Shown here piece by piece: positions 43,152 to 52,691 of a DNA stretch of 64,000 bases. The notes beneath the pieces are model-generated. The model was not told where the DNA came from. It ran no database searches and saw only the letters and a list, made by a program, of their open reading frames with translations. Numbering within the stretch: the first letter of the stretch is position 1; each line of letters opens with the position of its first letter. The stretch covers positions 5,034,084 through 5,098,083 of the forward strand of contig NZ_CP012334.1 in assembly GCF_001704295.1 (NCBI RefSeq), read 5' to 3'. A program made the translations under genes and the position numbers. This stretch comes from Bordetella sp. H567 (GTDB lineage Bacteria; Pseudomonadota; Gammaproteobacteria; Burkholderiales; Burkholderiaceae_B).

Positions 43152-43220
43152 CCAGCCCGATACGGGGTTGATCCTGGAACCAACCCGGAGGTGTACCCGG
43201 CGCCGCCGCGCCAGGATGGC

Positions 43221-44132
43221 TCAGCGCGCGGCGACCGTGCCGCGCTCCAGCTCCGCCTGGATGGCCTTGGCCGCCACCACGCCATCAGCCATGGACGTCA
43301 CCACGCACGGATGCATGCGGTTCGCGACTTCACCGATTGCATACACCCCGGCCGCGCTGGTGCGCGCGGTGGCCGGCTCGGTCACGATATAGCCGCGCGC
43401 ATCGCGCTCCAGGTGCAGGCTGTCCGCAAAGCCGGCCTGCGGCTCCCAGCCGTAGAACACCAGGATCAGGTCATAGCGGCGGCCGTTGACACTGCGCGCG
43501 CGCGGATCGACGACGTAGTCGCCGACATGCAGGTCCCGCGTGGCGGCGGCCGCCACCAGCTGCGGACGCGCCCGCACCGTGCGCGAATAGACATGCACTT
43601 CGCGGGCCCCGCGGCCGCGCACGTAGGCGTAGTTTTCGAAGCCGTTGTCCCCGCCCCCGAGGACGGCGACCGACAGGCCCCGATAGTCCTGTTCGTGAAC
43701 CGCCACGCCGGGACCGACCAGCACCCCAGGCCATCGCCGCCCGTCGTCCGCCCCCGGCAGCCCCCGCGCACGCACACCAGAGGCGATCACCAGAAAACGC
43801 CCGTGCACCTGGGACGGCGCGCCGTTTGCCGTCTCCAGCGTCACGTCGAATCCCTTGCCGGCACGCGCGACCTGGCGCGCCCGATGGCCGGTCAGCGCGG
43901 GCACGTGCGCGGCGGCGACGCTCTGCGCGATGTTGGCGGCAACCTGCTGTCCCGTCACCCCCGGCAGCACGGCGATCCACTCGTCCCGGAAGGGATTGTC
44001 GTTTTCCAGGCCGCCCAGGCGTGACGCGGCCTCCACCAGCAGGGGCGCCAGGCCCAGGCGTGCCAGCCAGATGGCGCAGGAGGCGCCGGCCGGACCGCCG
44101 CCTACAATGATGGCATCGGATGTATCCCGCAT
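43221..44132 (-). CDS. FAD-dependent NAD(P) oxidoreductase, thioredoxin-reductase-like without CxxC
   Basis: The 303-residue flavoprotein has an N-terminal FAD motif 'AIIVGGGPAGASCAIWLARL' and a second nucleotide motif 'VAVLGGGDNGFENYA'. The closing FAD contact reads 'GVYAIGEVANR'. Size and order fit thioredoxin or ferredoxin-NADP reductases, but the redox CxxC of true thioredoxin reductases is absent, so a ferredoxin/flavodoxin reductase or other role is likelier. ATG 44132 is chosen because the FAD motif begins six residues in; the upstream extension is unlike the family. Confidence 0.8.
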   Translation of the reverse strand: MRDTSDAIIVGGGPAGASCAIWLARLGLAPLLVEAASRLGGLENDNPFRDEWIAVLPGVTGQQVAANIAQSVAAAHVPALTGHRARQVARAGKGFDVTLETANGAPSQVHGRFLVIASGVRARGLPGADDGRRWPGVLVGPGVAVHEQDYRGLSVAVLGGGDNGFENYAYVRGRGAREVHVYSRTVRARPQLVAAAATRDLHVGDYVVDPRARSVNGRRYDLILVFYGWEPQAGFADSLHLERDARGYIVTEPATARTSAAGVYAIGEVANRMHPCVVTSMADGVVAAKAIQAELERGTVAAR

Positions 44133-44293
44133 TCCGTACAGGTTTCCGCTGTGATTTTCGGGTTTCGCGACGATTGTAGCGACAGCGCCGGGACGCGCGC
44201 AGCCGACCGCCCGGATGCGCATGCGGCATACAATGCGGCACACGCCTTGACTTCCACGCCCGGCGCCGTCAGCGGACACGCCACCCCAGAATC

Positions 44294-44653
44294 ATGCCTA
44301 CTCGCCGCATCGTTTTTTCCCGCCTTGCCCTGGACGCCCGCATCGGCATCCTGGAACACGAGCGCCGCGCCACGCAGCCGCTTCACGTCGACGCCGAGAT
44401 CGATGTGGACATTACCCGCAGCGTGGACGACCATGACATCCATAGCGTGCTGGACTACCGCGCCCTGCGCGAGGCCATCGTCGCCGAATGCACCCACGCC
44501 CACGTGAACCTGATCGAAACGCTGACCGAGCGGGTGGCCGAGCGCCTGATGGCGGATTTCGAGGAAATCCGCGCCGTGCGCATCCGCATCAGCAAGCCCA
44601 TGGCGTTTTCCGACTGCGCCGCCGTCGGCGTGGAAATCTATACGTCGCGCTGA
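44294..44653 (+). CDS. folB: Dihydroneopterin aldolase
   Basis: The 119-residue protein has the FolB pattern 'ARIGILEHERRATQPL', 'VLDYRALREAI' and 'NLIETLTERVAERLM', ending in 'RIRISKPMAFSDCAAVGVEI'. It cleaves dihydroneopterin to 6-hydroxymethyl-dihydropterin in folate synthesis. It starts 161 bases from the divergent flavoprotein and is followed 39 bases later by ttcA. Confidence 0.93.
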   Translation: MPTRRIVFSRLALDARIGILEHERRATQPLHVDAEIDVDITRSVDDHDIHSVLDYRALREAIVAECTHAHVNLIETLTERVAERLMADFEEIRAVRIRISKPMAFSDCAAVGVEIYTSR

Positions 44654-44692
44654 CCCGGTTGGGCCGCGCGGCATCATGACCGCTTTCGTATC

Positions 44693-45700
44693 ATGAACGC
44701 TCCCGATACCTCCGCCTTCCGTGCCGCGTCCGCCACGCCGGCGGACGCCCCTCCCGCCGGTAGCAACCGGGCCGCCCAGGAAAAAGCGCGCGTGCACGCC
44801 AACAAGCTGGCCAAGCGCCTGGCCCGCGAAACCACCCGCGCCATTTCCGATTACAACATGATCGAAGCGGGCGACCGCGTCATGGTCTGCATGTCGGGCG
44901 GCAAGGATTCCTACGGCCTGCTCGACATCCTGATGCGCCTGCGCGAACGCGCGCCCTTCCCCTTCGAACTGATCGCCGTCAACCTGGACCAGAAGCAGCC
45001 CGGCTTTCCCGACCATATCCTGCCGGACTACCTGCGCGGCCTGGGCGTGCCCTTCCACATCGAAACGCAGGACACCTATTCCGTCGTCACGCGCGTCATT
45101 CCGCAGGGCAAGACCATGTGCTCGCTATGCTCGCGGCTGCGGCGCGGCATCCTGTATCGGGTGGCCGGCGAACTGGGCGCCACCAAGATCGCGCTGGGAC
45201 ACCATCGCGACGACATCCTCGGCACGTTCTTCCTGAACCTGTTCTACGGCGGGAAGATCAAGGCGATGCCGCCCAAGCTGGTATCGGACGACGGCAAGCA
45301 CACGGTCATCCGGCCGCTGGCCTACATCCCGGAAGCGGATATGGCGGCCTATGCGGAACACCAGGGCTTTCCCATCATCCCGTGCAACCTGTGCGGCTCG
45401 CAGGAAAACCTCAAGCGCAAGGAAGTCGGCCGCATGATCCAGGAATGGGATCGCAAGCATCCCGGCCGGGCATGGAACGTATTCAATGCGCTGGCGAACG
45501 TGGTGCCGTCCCACCTGATGGACCGCCAGTTGTTCGACTTCGCGGGATTGCGGCCCAGCGGGCTGGCCGATGCGAACGGCGACACGGCCTTCGACCAGGA
45601 AGACCCGGACGCGCCCGGCACGGCCTGCGGCGACAGCGCCGGCCAGCATGCCGAGGGCGACGCCCGCGAACATGCGCTCAGCTTCGTGCGCTTCGAATAA
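44693..45700 (+). CDS. ttcA: tRNA 2-thiocytidine(32) synthetase TtcA
   Basis: The 335-residue protein has the ATP PP-loop '[14 protein letters not shown]' and two cysteine pairs, '[11 protein letters not shown]' and '[13 protein letters not shown]'. It also has 'LGHHRDD', all TtcA marks. It thiolates cytidine 32 in some tRNAs with a [4Fe-4S] cluster. The C-terminus has an acidic Gly/Asp-rich tail. It ends three bases from the end of the convergent ubiX. Confidence 0.95.
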   Translation: MNAPDTSAFRAASATPADAPPAGSNRAAQEKARVHANKLAKRLARETTRAISDYNMIEAGDRVMVCMSGGKDSYGLLDILMRLRERAPFPFELIAVNLDQKQPGFPDHILPDYLRGLGVPFHIETQDTYSVVTRVIPQGKTMCSLCSRLRRGILYRVAGELGATKIALGHHRDDILGTFFLNLFYGGKIKAMPPKLVSDDGKHTVIRPLAYIPEADMAAYAEHQGFPIIPCNLCGSQENLKRKEVGRMIQEWDRKHPGRAWNVFNALANVVPSHLMDRQLFDFAGLRPSGLADANGDTAFDQEDPDAPGTACGDSAGQHAEGDAREHALSFVRFE

Positions 45701-45703
45701 GCA

Positions 45704-46279
45704 TCAGGCCGACCCGGTCCAGGTGGGACCGGGCACGTGGATATCGAACATGCCCAGGACGCGGGCGATGGTTTGGTCGACCATTTCCTCGATCGACGCC
45801 GGCCGGAAATAGAACGCGGGCAGCGGCGGAAACACGATGCCGCCCATTTCCGTTACCGCGGTCATATTGCGCAGGTGTGCCAGGTTGTAAGGCGTCTCGC
45901 GCACCATCATCACCAGGCGGCGGCGCTCCTTCAGCGTCACGTCCGCGGCGCGGGTGATGAGGTTGTCCGACAGCCCATGGGCCACGGCCGCCAGGGTACG
46001 CATCGAGCACGGCACGATCACCATGCCCGCCGTGGCAAACGCCCCGCTGGCCAGTGTCGCGCCGATGTCGCGCACGCTGTATACGTGGTCCGCCAGCGCT
46101 TGCACCTGCTCGCGTGTCATGTCGAGTTCGTGCTTGACGTTCAGGACGCCAGCGGCGGACACGACCAGATGGGTTTCCACGTCGGGCACATCGCGCAGGG
46201 CCTGCAGCAGCCGTATGGCATACAGCGACCCTGTCGCGCCCGTCACGCCGACCACCAGCCGGCGCACGGCCATCGTCAT
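45704..46279 (-). CDS. ubiX: Flavin prenyltransferase UbiX
   Basis: The 191-residue protein has '[19 protein letters not shown]', the FMN site '[19 protein letters not shown]', and '[13 protein letters not shown]' with '[12 protein letters not shown]', all typical of UbiX/Pad1. It makes prenylated FMN for UbiD-type decarboxylases in ubiquinone synthesis. Its start overlaps the stop of grxD by four bases. Confidence 0.95.
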   Translation of the reverse strand: MTMAVRRLVVGVTGATGSLYAIRLLQALRDVPDVETHLVVSAAGVLNVKHELDMTREQVQALADHVYSVRDIGATLASGAFATAGMVIVPCSMRTLAAVAHGLSDNLITRAADVTLKERRRLVMMVRETPYNLAHLRNMTAVTEMGGIVFPPLPAFYFRPASIEEMVDQTIARVLGMFDIHVPGPTWTGSA

Positions 46280-46602
46280 GCAGTGGCCCCGGCGTCGTCC
46301 AGCAGCGTTTTCAGTTCGCCGCTTTCATGCATCTGGCCCATGATGTCCGATCCGCCGACGAACTCGCCGCGCACGTACAGCTGCGGGACGGTCGGCCAGT
46401 TGGAGAATTCCTTGATGCCCTGGCGGACTTCGTCGTCGTCCAGCACATTGACGGTGACCAGCTTCTTCACGCCACAGCTCTTCAGCAGCTGGATGGCCTT
46501 GCCGGAAAAGCCGCATTGCGGGAACTGTGCCGTGCCCTTCATGAAAAGCACGACCGGATGCTGCGTCACGGTATCGCGGATGAATTGTTGAACGTCGCTC
46601 AT
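46276..46602 (-). CDS. grxD: Grx4 family monothiol glutaredoxin
   Basis: The 108-residue protein has the CGFS active site ('[11 protein letters not shown]'), '[20 protein letters not shown]' for glutathione binding, and a normal length. Such glutaredoxins carry and pass on [2Fe-2S] clusters. ATG 46602 is chosen because the family begins 'MSDVQQFI'. It follows prmC by 50 bases and overlaps ubiX. Confidence 0.95.
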   Translation of the reverse strand: MSDVQQFIRDTVTQHPVVLFMKGTAQFPQCGFSGKAIQLLKSCGVKKLVTVNVLDDDEVRQGIKEFSNWPTVPQLYVRGEFVGGSDIMGQMHESGELKTLLDDAGATA

Positions 46603-46652
46603 GATGCACTCACAAAGAGGTGATTCTTTCAATTATAGGTATCTGCGGCATT

Positions 46653-47465
46653 TCACAGATACCCGCCCGAAATCCTTTCTATGCCGGCCAGGTCGCGCCG
46701 GCTGTCCACCCCGCGCAGCCCGGCCTCGGCCAGCAGGCCGCGTACCGCCTCGGCCTGGTCCCAGCCATGCTCCACCCATAGCACGCCGCCCGGTTTCAGA
46801 TGGGCGGGCGCACCGGCGATGATGGCGCGCAGGGCATCCAGGCCGTCGGCTTCGTCCGTCAAGGCCAGGCGCGGCTCGAAACGCAGATCGCCCTGTTCCA
46901 GATGGGGATCGTGTTCGGAGATATAAGGGGGGTTCGACACGATCACGTCGAATTTCTGGCTGGCCGTCAAGGCGCCATACCAGTTGCCGCCGGCAAAATG
47001 CAGATGGGCGCTTAGGCGGACCGCGTTTTCCGCCGCCACCTTCAGGGCCTTCATGCTGCGGTCCGTCGCCAGCACTGCCACATCCGGCCGCGCCAGGGCG
47101 ATCGAAATCGCGATCGCGCCGCTGCCCGTGCCCAGGTCCAGCACCGACAGCGATTCGAAACCGGCCAGCCATTCCAGCGCCGCCTCGACCAGCAGTTCCG
47201 TTTCCGGTCGCGGGATCAGCACATCCGGACTGACCTTGAACATACGCCCCATGAATTCCCGCTCGCCGATCAGATAGGCCATGGGCTCGCCGGCGGCGCG
47301 CCGGGCCGCCAGCACGGTGAATGCGCGTACGGCCTGGGCCGGCAAGGGATCGGCGTCGTGCGCCAGGATCCAGGCGCGCGGCTTTTCCAGCACGTGCTCC
47401 AGCAGCATGCGCGCCTCCAGCCGCGGCAGGCCCGACGCGAACAGGATGTCCTTGGCGCAGGCCAC
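46653..47465 (-). CDS. prmC: Peptide chain release factor N5-glutamine methyltransferase
   Basis: The 270-residue SAM-dependent methyltransferase has motif I 'VLDLGTGSGAIAIS' and the substrate motif 'VSNPPYIS', with a helical N-terminal domain. It methylates the GGQ glutamine of release factors. It begins directly after the prfA stop with no gap, so the enzyme is made alongside its substrate. Confidence 0.96.
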   Translation of the reverse strand: MACAKDILFASGLPRLEARMLLEHVLEKPRAWILAHDADPLPAQAVRAFTVLAARRAAGEPMAYLIGEREFMGRMFKVSPDVLIPRPETELLVEAALEWLAGFESLSVLDLGTGSGAIAISIALARPDVAVLATDRSMKALKVAAENAVRLSAHLHFAGGNWYGALTASQKFDVIVSNPPYISEHDPHLEQGDLRFEPRLALTDEADGLDALRAIIAGAPAHLKPGGVLWVEHGWDQAEAVRGLLAEAGLRGVDSRRDLAGIERISGGYL

Positions 47466-48548
47466 TCAGACCTCTGCGCCCAAGGCCGCCAGTTGCTCGG
47501 CCTGGTGCTCGGCGATCAGCGCGCCGGTCAGTTCGTCCAGGTCGCCCTCCATGATCTGCTGCAGCTTGTACAGCGTCAGGTTGATGCGATGGTCGGTCAG
47601 CCGGCCCTGGGGAAAGTTATAGGTACGGATACGTTCCGAACGGTCGCCGCTGCCCACCAGGCTCTTGCGTTCGGCGGCTTCCTTGCTCTGCCTTTCGCGC
47701 TGCTGCTTGTCCTTCAGGCGCGCCGCCAGCACCTGCATGGCCTTGTCCTTGTTGCGGTGCTGGGAACGGTCGTCCTGGCATTCCACCACCAGCCCGGTCG
47801 GGATATGGGTGATGCGCACCGCGGAATCGGTCTTGTTGATGTGCTGCCCGCCGGCGCCGCTGGCGCGGAAGGTGTCGATGCGCAGGTCGCCCGGGTTGAT
47901 GACGATTTCGCCCATCGCGTCGGCTTCGGGCATGACCGCCACCGTGCACGCCGACGTATGGATGCGGCCCTGCGCTTCGGTGGCGGGCACCCGCTGCACC
48001 CGGTGTGCGCCGGACTCGAACTTCAGCCGCCCATACACGCCGTCGCCTTCGATGCGGACGATGACTTCCTTGTAGCCGCCCAGTTCGGACGGGCTTTCGG
48101 ACATCAACTCCACGCGCCATCCCTGGCGTTCGGCATAGCGCGAATACATGCGCAGCAGGTCGCCGGAGAACAGCGCGCTTTCATCGCCCCCCGTGCCGGC
48201 GCGGATTTCGAGGAACACGCTACGGGCGTCGTCGGGGTCGCGCGGCAGCAGCAGGCGCTGCAGCGCGCCGTCCAGGTCCTCCAGCTTCACCTTGCCGGTC
48301 TTGAGCTCTTCTTCCGCCATGCTTTTCATATCCGGATCGGAGAGCATCTCCTGGGCTGTCGCCAGGTCGTCCTCGGCGCCGCGATAGGAGGCGAAGGCCG
48401 TCACCACCGGCTCGAGTTCGGCGCGCTCGCGCGACAGTTTGCGGAAGCGGTCCATATCCGTCGCGGTGTCGGGCTCGGACAGCAAGGCATCCACCTCGAC
48501 CAGCCGTCGGGACAATTGCTCCAGCCGGTCACGCATGGAAGATTTCAT
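47466..48548 (-). CDS. prfA: Peptide chain release factor 1
   Basis: The 360-residue protein contains the GGQ motif ('[11 protein letters not shown]'), and its overall length is standard. It also has the class I release-factor stretch '[16 protein letters not shown]'. It frees the peptide at UAA and UAG codons. ATG 48548 ('[12 protein letters not shown]') matches the family start better than the GTG two codons upstream. Confidence 0.97.
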   Translation of the reverse strand: MKSSMRDRLEQLSRRLVEVDALLSEPDTATDMDRFRKLSRERAELEPVVTAFASYRGAEDDLATAQEMLSDPDMKSMAEEELKTGKVKLEDLDGALQRLLLPRDPDDARSVFLEIRAGTGGDESALFSGDLLRMYSRYAERQGWRVELMSESPSELGGYKEVIVRIEGDGVYGRLKFESGAHRVQRVPATEAQGRIHTSACTVAVMPEADAMGEIVINPGDLRIDTFRASGAGGQHINKTDSAVRITHIPTGLVVECQDDRSQHRNKDKAMQVLAARLKDKQQRERQSKEAAERKSLVGSGDRSERIRTYNFPQGRLTDHRINLTLYKLQQIMEGDLDELTGALIAEHQAEQLAALGAEV

Positions 48549-48641
48549 AAGCACTCAAAACAAGGGAAAAAGGAAGCAGCGAACGCGTATGCACGCCGGG
48601 TCCGCGCGAGGGCGCGGCATGGCGATGATGGCAGAGCGTCG

Positions 48642-49916
48642 CTAACGCCGCGTGTCGCGGCCGGGGAACAGGCGCGGGACCATGGCCAGCAGTTGCTCGC
48701 GATCGGCGCCTTCGCTGCGATTCAGCGCGGCCAGGGGGCCGTGCAGGTACTTTTGCGTCAGGCCGTGGGCCAGCTGTTCCAACACGGCGTCCGGCGATTC
48801 GCCCCGCGCCAGCAGGCGGCGGGCGCGCTCCAGTTCGGCCGCGCGGATCGCATCGGCGCCTTGCTGCAGGTCCTGCAGCACGGGCACGATGGCGCGCGAG
48901 GCCATCCACTGCATGAAATTGCGGACCCGGGTTTCGATGATGGCCTCGGCCTGGACCATCGCGGCCCGGCGCGCGTCCGTGCCGCTTTGCACCAGCCGCC
49001 CCAGATCGTCCACGGAATACAGGTAGACGTCGTCCAGGCGGCCGACCTCGGGCTCGATGTCGCGCGGCACCGCCAGGTCGATCATGACCATGGGGCGGTG
49101 GCGGCGTTGCTTGGTGGCGCGCTCCACCATCCCCAGGCCGAGGATGGGCAGCGAGCTGGCCGTACAGGAGACGATCACGTCGAATTCGTGCAGGCGCTCG
49201 ATCAGGTCGGCCAGGCGCATCGTCCCCGCCGAGAAACGATTGGCCAGGGCTTCGGCGCGCTCCGCGGTTCGGTTGGCCACGACCATTTCCCGCGGCCGCT
49301 GCGCGGCGAAATGGGTAGCGCAGAGTTCGATCATCTCGCCCGCGCCGATGAACAGCGTGCGCGCGTCGCCCAAGTCACCGAACACTCGCTCGGCCAGGCG
49401 CACCGCGGCCGCGGCCATGGAGACCGAATGCGCGCCGATGTCGGTGGTCGACCTCACTTCCTTCGCCACGGAGAAGGTGCGCTGGAAGAGCTGGTGCAGC
49501 AAGGTGCCCAGCGAACCGGCCTCGTCGGCGACGCGCACCGCGTCCTTCATCTGGCCCAGGATCTGGGGCTCGCCCAGGACCATGGAATCCAGCCCGCTGG
49601 CGACGCGGAAGGCATGGCGCACCGCGCCGTCCTGCTGATGATGGTAAAGATGCGGCTGCAGGTCGATAGCCTGTACCTGGTTGACGTCCGCCAGCCAGGC
49701 CGGCAGATGCTCGGCCACATGGGGTTCGGCCGCGCAATAGACTTCCGTGCGATTACAGGTGGACAGGATGGCGGCTTCGCGCACCGCGCCGCCAAAGGCC
49801 GCGCGCAATCCGTCCAGGGCCGGACGCAGCAGATCGACGGGCATGGACACGCGTTCGCGCACGGAAACGGGCGCGGACGTGTGATTCAAGCCAAAAGTAA
49901 GAACGTCGACCGACAT
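48642..49916 (-). CDS. hemA: Glutamyl-tRNA reductase
   Basis: The 424-residue enzyme has the catalytic Cys54 in '[11 protein letters not shown]', '[12 protein letters not shown]', the NADPH motif '[12 protein letters not shown]' and a C-terminal dimer helix. It makes glutamate-1-semialdehyde, the first step of C5 heme synthesis. It heads the hemA-prfA-prmC-grxD-ubiX run on the minus strand. Confidence 0.96.
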   Translation of the reverse strand: MSVDVLTFGLNHTSAPVSVRERVSMPVDLLRPALDGLRAAFGGAVREAAILSTCNRTEVYCAAEPHVAEHLPAWLADVNQVQAIDLQPHLYHHQQDGAVRHAFRVASGLDSMVLGEPQILGQMKDAVRVADEAGSLGTLLHQLFQRTFSVAKEVRSTTDIGAHSVSMAAAAVRLAERVFGDLGDARTLFIGAGEMIELCATHFAAQRPREMVVANRTAERAEALANRFSAGTMRLADLIERLHEFDVIVSCTASSLPILGLGMVERATKQRRHRPMVMIDLAVPRDIEPEVGRLDDVYLYSVDDLGRLVQSGTDARRAAMVQAEAIIETRVRNFMQWMASRAIVPVLQDLQQGADAIRAAELERARRLLARGESPDAVLEQLAHGLTQKYLHGPLAALNRSEGADREQLLAMVPRLFPGRDTRR

Positions 49917-50061
49917 GTGCCATCGCCTGCGCCGGATCGCAGGCCGGGATAGTGGCCAGCCACCATCCGCGGAGGTAGCGGCTGGTATCTGGAATGCGTG
50001 GAATTATAGCGCTTCGCTACCGACCGGTACGTGCTGCCGAGCACGACCCCGAAAAATTGTG

Positions 50062-50067
50062 TATAGT
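50062..50067 (+). promoter_or_regulatory. Likely -10 element of tRNA-Phe
   Basis: TATAGT lies 14 bases before the tRNA and is followed by a GC-rich discriminator (TGCGGGC), as in stringently controlled stable-RNA promoters. No good -35 is visible at the right distance. Confidence 0.4.
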
Positions 50068-50081
50068 TGCGGGCTTCGGTT

Positions 50082-50157
50082 GGCCTGGTAGCTCAGTCGG
50101 TAGAGCAGAGGATTGAAAATCCTTGTGTCGGTGGTTCGATTCCGCCCCAGGCCACCA
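50082..50157 (+). tRNA. tRNA-Phe (anticodon GAA)
   Basis: The 76-base sequence folds into a full cloverleaf. The acceptor arms are GGCCTGG/CCAGGCC, the D arm GCTC...GAGC, and the anticodon stem GAGGA/TCCTT with loop TTGAAAA holding anticodon GAA. The T arm is GGTGG/CCGCC around TTCGATT. The CCA end is encoded (50155-50157). Confidence 0.98.
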
Positions 50158-50166
50158 TCGATTCGA

Positions 50167-50193
50167 TGCCCAGCCCCAAAAGCTGGGCATTTT
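50167..50193 (+). terminator. Intrinsic terminator after tRNA-Phe
   Basis: TGCCCAGC and GCTGGGCA form an eight-pair stem with loop CCCAAAA, followed by TTTT. It starts ten bases after the tRNA CCA end. Confidence 0.88.
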
Positions 50194-50335
50194 CATTGGT
50201 GCATCAGGCACTTACGCCTGAACTTCGCCCCCAGCGCCTGGCCGCCCGTGTCCAGCAGAATGTTCCTGCTGGCTTCCATACGGGGTTCCATATGCCGGCC
50301 GTGGCCGCTTATCCATGCGGCCCGACAGCGCTGCC

Positions 50336-50868
50336 TCAGGCATACTTCTCGACCACCGCGGACAATATGGCCGCCGTTTCCACATCCAGCGCCCCATCCT
50401 AGTTCCCCGGCCGGAAGTGCAGTTGAAACGCGCGTACCAGGTCCTTGAATCCCGCCGGACCTCCCACCGCACTTGTGTCATAGCCGTATTTGCGGAATTG
50501 CTTCAGCGCCTCTTCCTGCGGCAGTGGCGTGTCGGTGTATTGGGCCAAATACCGGGCCTTTACATCCTCTTCATACCAGGCGCCCACACCCGCCCGATGC
50601 AGATCCTGCCACGGGAACATCGGGCCCGGATCGCTCTTGCGGCCAGGCGCGATGTCGGCGTGCCCGACCACATTCGTGGGCGTGAATCGCGGGGTAGGCG
50701 CGCAGCCGCGTCCGAAACAGTCTCCGGCGGCTTGTACGCGGCAAATGCATTGATTTGTCCGTTCACACCATCGTCATTATGAAGCGCAGGCCGGACGCCG
50801 GGTTCCTCGAAACGAGGCACCACGGAATGGGAGATGGACGTAACAGCCATGGGTAAGCTCCTCATCAC
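50336..50868 (-). pseudogene. Decayed N-acetylmuramoyl-L-alanine amidase (AmiD/amidase_2 type)
   Basis: The minus strand encodes a clear amidase C-terminus: 'VVGHADIAPGRKSDPGPMF' then 'YDTSAVGGPAGFKDLVRAFQ', a zinc-amidase and peptidoglycan-binding pattern. The frame is cut by a TAG at 50401-50399; beyond it the same frame goes on with 'DGALDVETAAILSAVVEKYA' and stops at 50336. The N-terminal remnant ('SISHSVVPRFEEPGVRP') lies in another frame, and most of the zinc-binding middle is missing. So the gene has at least one nonsense mutation, a frame change and a deletion. It lies beside tRNA-Phe. Confidence 0.75.
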
Positions 50869-50997
50869 ACGGCCACATTGGCCGCGAACGATACGTGCCC
50901 CATGAGGTCAGGCGTGCTCCAGGGCTAGAAGGCCGTCCTGACGGGAACCATTGCGTCCGTAGACCCCGCCTAAATGGCTTAGCCGCCCCCGCTCAAG

Positions 50998-51027
50998 TAG
51001 ACATTTCTTTCTAGAAAAAGTATTCTA
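50998..51027 (+). promoter_or_regulatory. Promoter with embedded palindromes before the BlaI-type gene
   Basis: TAGACA (50998-51003) and TATTCT (51021-51026) are 17 bases apart, a good sigma70 pair. The spacer holds the perfect palindrome TTTCTAGAAA (51008-51017), and TAGAA-N6-TTCTA (51012-51027) overlaps the -10. BlaI/CopY-type repressors bind short dyads over their own promoter, so this is a likely autoregulatory operator. The exact core differs from the staphylococcal TACA/TGTA type. Confidence 0.55.
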
Positions 51028-51059
51028 CGCGGCAATTTTGTTCTAGCGCCCTTTGCCCA

Positions 51060-51443
51060 GTGACCGGTACCGCCCCTTCCGCCAAGCCTACCCCCGCCGA
51101 ACTCCATGTGTTGCAGGCGCTATGGGCGCTCGGCCCCGCGACCGTGAAACAGGCGCACCAGGCCATGCAGGCGGAACGGCCGGATCTGACCTATGCCACG
51201 GTTCTGCGTCAGATGCAGATCATGCATGCCAAGGGTCTGCTCAAGCGCGATGAAAGCGAACGGTCGCACGTCTACGCGCCGATGCAGACCCAGAACGCGC
51301 TGCAAAGCAAGCTGTTGAAAGACGTTATCCAGAAAGTCTTCTCCGGTTCCGGCAAGGCGCTGGTGCTGGCCGCGTTGCGCGCGCATGTCACGCGCGAAGA
51401 GCGCGCCGAGATCGAACAATTCCTTCAAGCGGAAAGGCCATGA
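51060..51443 (+). CDS. BlaI/MecI/CopY family transcriptional repressor
   Basis: The 127-residue protein has the family winged helix ('PAELHVLQALWALGPATVKQ', 'LTYATVLRQMQIMHAKGLLK') and a C-terminal dimerisation helix. In the family, repression is usually relieved when a partner M56 sensor triggers cleavage of the repressor. No M56 gene is nearby. The start is GTG at 51060, with no in-frame ATG before conserved sequence. It stands upstream of a PBP7-like endopeptidase on the same strand. Confidence 0.88.
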   Translation: MTGTAPSAKPTPAELHVLQALWALGPATVKQAHQAMQAERPDLTYATVLRQMQIMHAKGLLKRDESERSHVYAPMQTQNALQSKLLKDVIQKVFSGSGKALVLAALRAHVTREERAEIEQFLQAERP

Positions 51444-51595
51444 GCAGCCGTGCCTTCGGAAAGATCGCGAAGAGCCGGGCGGCGATGGAGGTTTTCCGTT
51501 CCCACAACATCAAGAGGACGCTCTTGGCGGCGCGCGGTATCGCGCCGCCGCATGGCGTTCTCTACCCATGGCCTCTTTTACCCGACCATGCCTGA
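51440..51595 (+). CDS. Possible 51-residue small ORF linking repressor and PBP7 genes
   Basis: An ATG at 51440 overlaps the repressor stop (ATGA), and the frame runs 51 codons to a TGA at 51593-51595, overlapping the PBP7 start at 51588. AAAGG lies just upstream. The product is basic ('FGKIAKSRAAMEVFRSHNIK') without known motifs. It may be a real coupling leader or chance; nothing beyond position supports it. Confidence 0.25.
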   Translation: MSSRAFGKIAKSRAAMEVFRSHNIKRTLLAARGIAPPHGVLYPWPLLPDHA

Positions 51596-52691
51596 TTTCT
51601 TTTTCCCATTGCGCGCGCTCGTGCGCCGCGTGTCGACCGGCCTGATACTGGGCGGCGCCGCCGCGACCTTCGTGGCGCTGCCCACGGCGGCACATGCCGG
51701 CACGGCCGATACGCCGCAGACCGCCAAGAAGGCCGGTGCCAAGAAGGCCGCCGCCAACAAGAAAACCAGCAAGATCATCTATCGCTCGCGCTCGCGCGCT
51801 ACGTCGGCGCCGCGCCACCACGGTGCGACGCACGCCGCCGTGGCAACGCGCACCGCGCTGGAGCTAGACCCCTACGCCACCCGCCCGTATTCGCCCGACG
51901 GCAGCACGCTGCGTTCCGAAGTCGCGTATATGGTGGACGAGAGTACCGGCTTGCCGCTGGTGGACAAGAACGCTGACGACATCGTGCCCATTGCGTCGAT
52001 CACCAAGCTGATGACGGCGATGGTGGTGCTGGATTCCGGGGCGTCGCTGGCCGAACCGATCCGCGTCACGGACGAAGACCAGGACTTCGAAAAGCACACC
52101 GGGTCGCGCCTGCGGGTCGGCGCGGTCCTGTCGCGCGAAGACATGCTGCACATCGCCCTGATGGCCTCGGAAAACCGCGCGGCCGCGGCACTGTCACGCT
52201 ACTACCCCGGTGGGCGGCCCGCATTCATCGCGGCGATGAACCAGAAGGCACAGGCGCTGGGCATGACCAACACGCATTTCGAGAACCCCGCAGGGCTGTC
52301 GAAGTACAACGTATCGACCGCGCGCGATCTGGTGAAGATGGTGGAAGCCGCCGCGCACTACCCCATGATCCGCTTGTATTCGACCGACCAGAACTATACG
52401 GTGAACACGGGCAAGGGCGTGCTGGATTACCACAGCACCAATATCCTGTTGGGCAAGCCGGATTGGGATATCGGCGTGCAGAAGACGGGCTTCATCAACG
52501 AAGCGGGCATCTGCCTGGTGATGCAGGCCACCATCGAGAACCGGCCTGTCGTCATGGTGCTGTTGCATTCCAATCGCCGGCACGCCGACTTCATGGATGC
52601 CGAGCATCTGCGCACCGCGATGTTGAACAACGCGTTCCCGACGGCCGGCATGCAGCGCAATTACGCCAACGCTGACGCACATCCGATGTAA
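51588..52691 (+). CDS. D-alanyl-D-alanine endopeptidase (PBP7-like)
   Basis: The 367-residue penicillin-binding protein has a signal peptide ending near 'PTAAHAG' (about 37) and a Lys/Ala-rich linker at 47-62. The serine acylation motif 'SITK' lies at 137-140, SEN at 194-196, and 'KTG' at 299-301. This is the PBP7/PbpG layout, which cuts peptide cross-links in the periplasm. ATG 51588 places the signal peptide at the very start. It follows the BlaI-type repressor, which may control it. Confidence 0.9.
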   Translation: MPDFFFPLRALVRRVSTGLILGGAAATFVALPTAAHAGTADTPQTAKKAGAKKAAANKKTSKIIYRSRSRATSAPRHHGATHAAVATRTALELDPYATRPYSPDGSTLRSEVAYMVDESTGLPLVDKNADDIVPIASITKLMTAMVVLDSGASLAEPIRVTDEDQDFEKHTGSRLRVGAVLSREDMLHIALMASENRAAAALSRYYPGGRPAFIAAMNQKAQALGMTNTHFENPAGLSKYNVSTARDLVKMVEAAAHYPMIRLYSTDQNYTVNTGKGVLDYHSTNILLGKPDWDIGVQKTGFINEAGICLVMQATIENRPVVMVLLHSNRRHADFMDAEHLRTAMLNNAFPTAGMQRNYANADAHPM

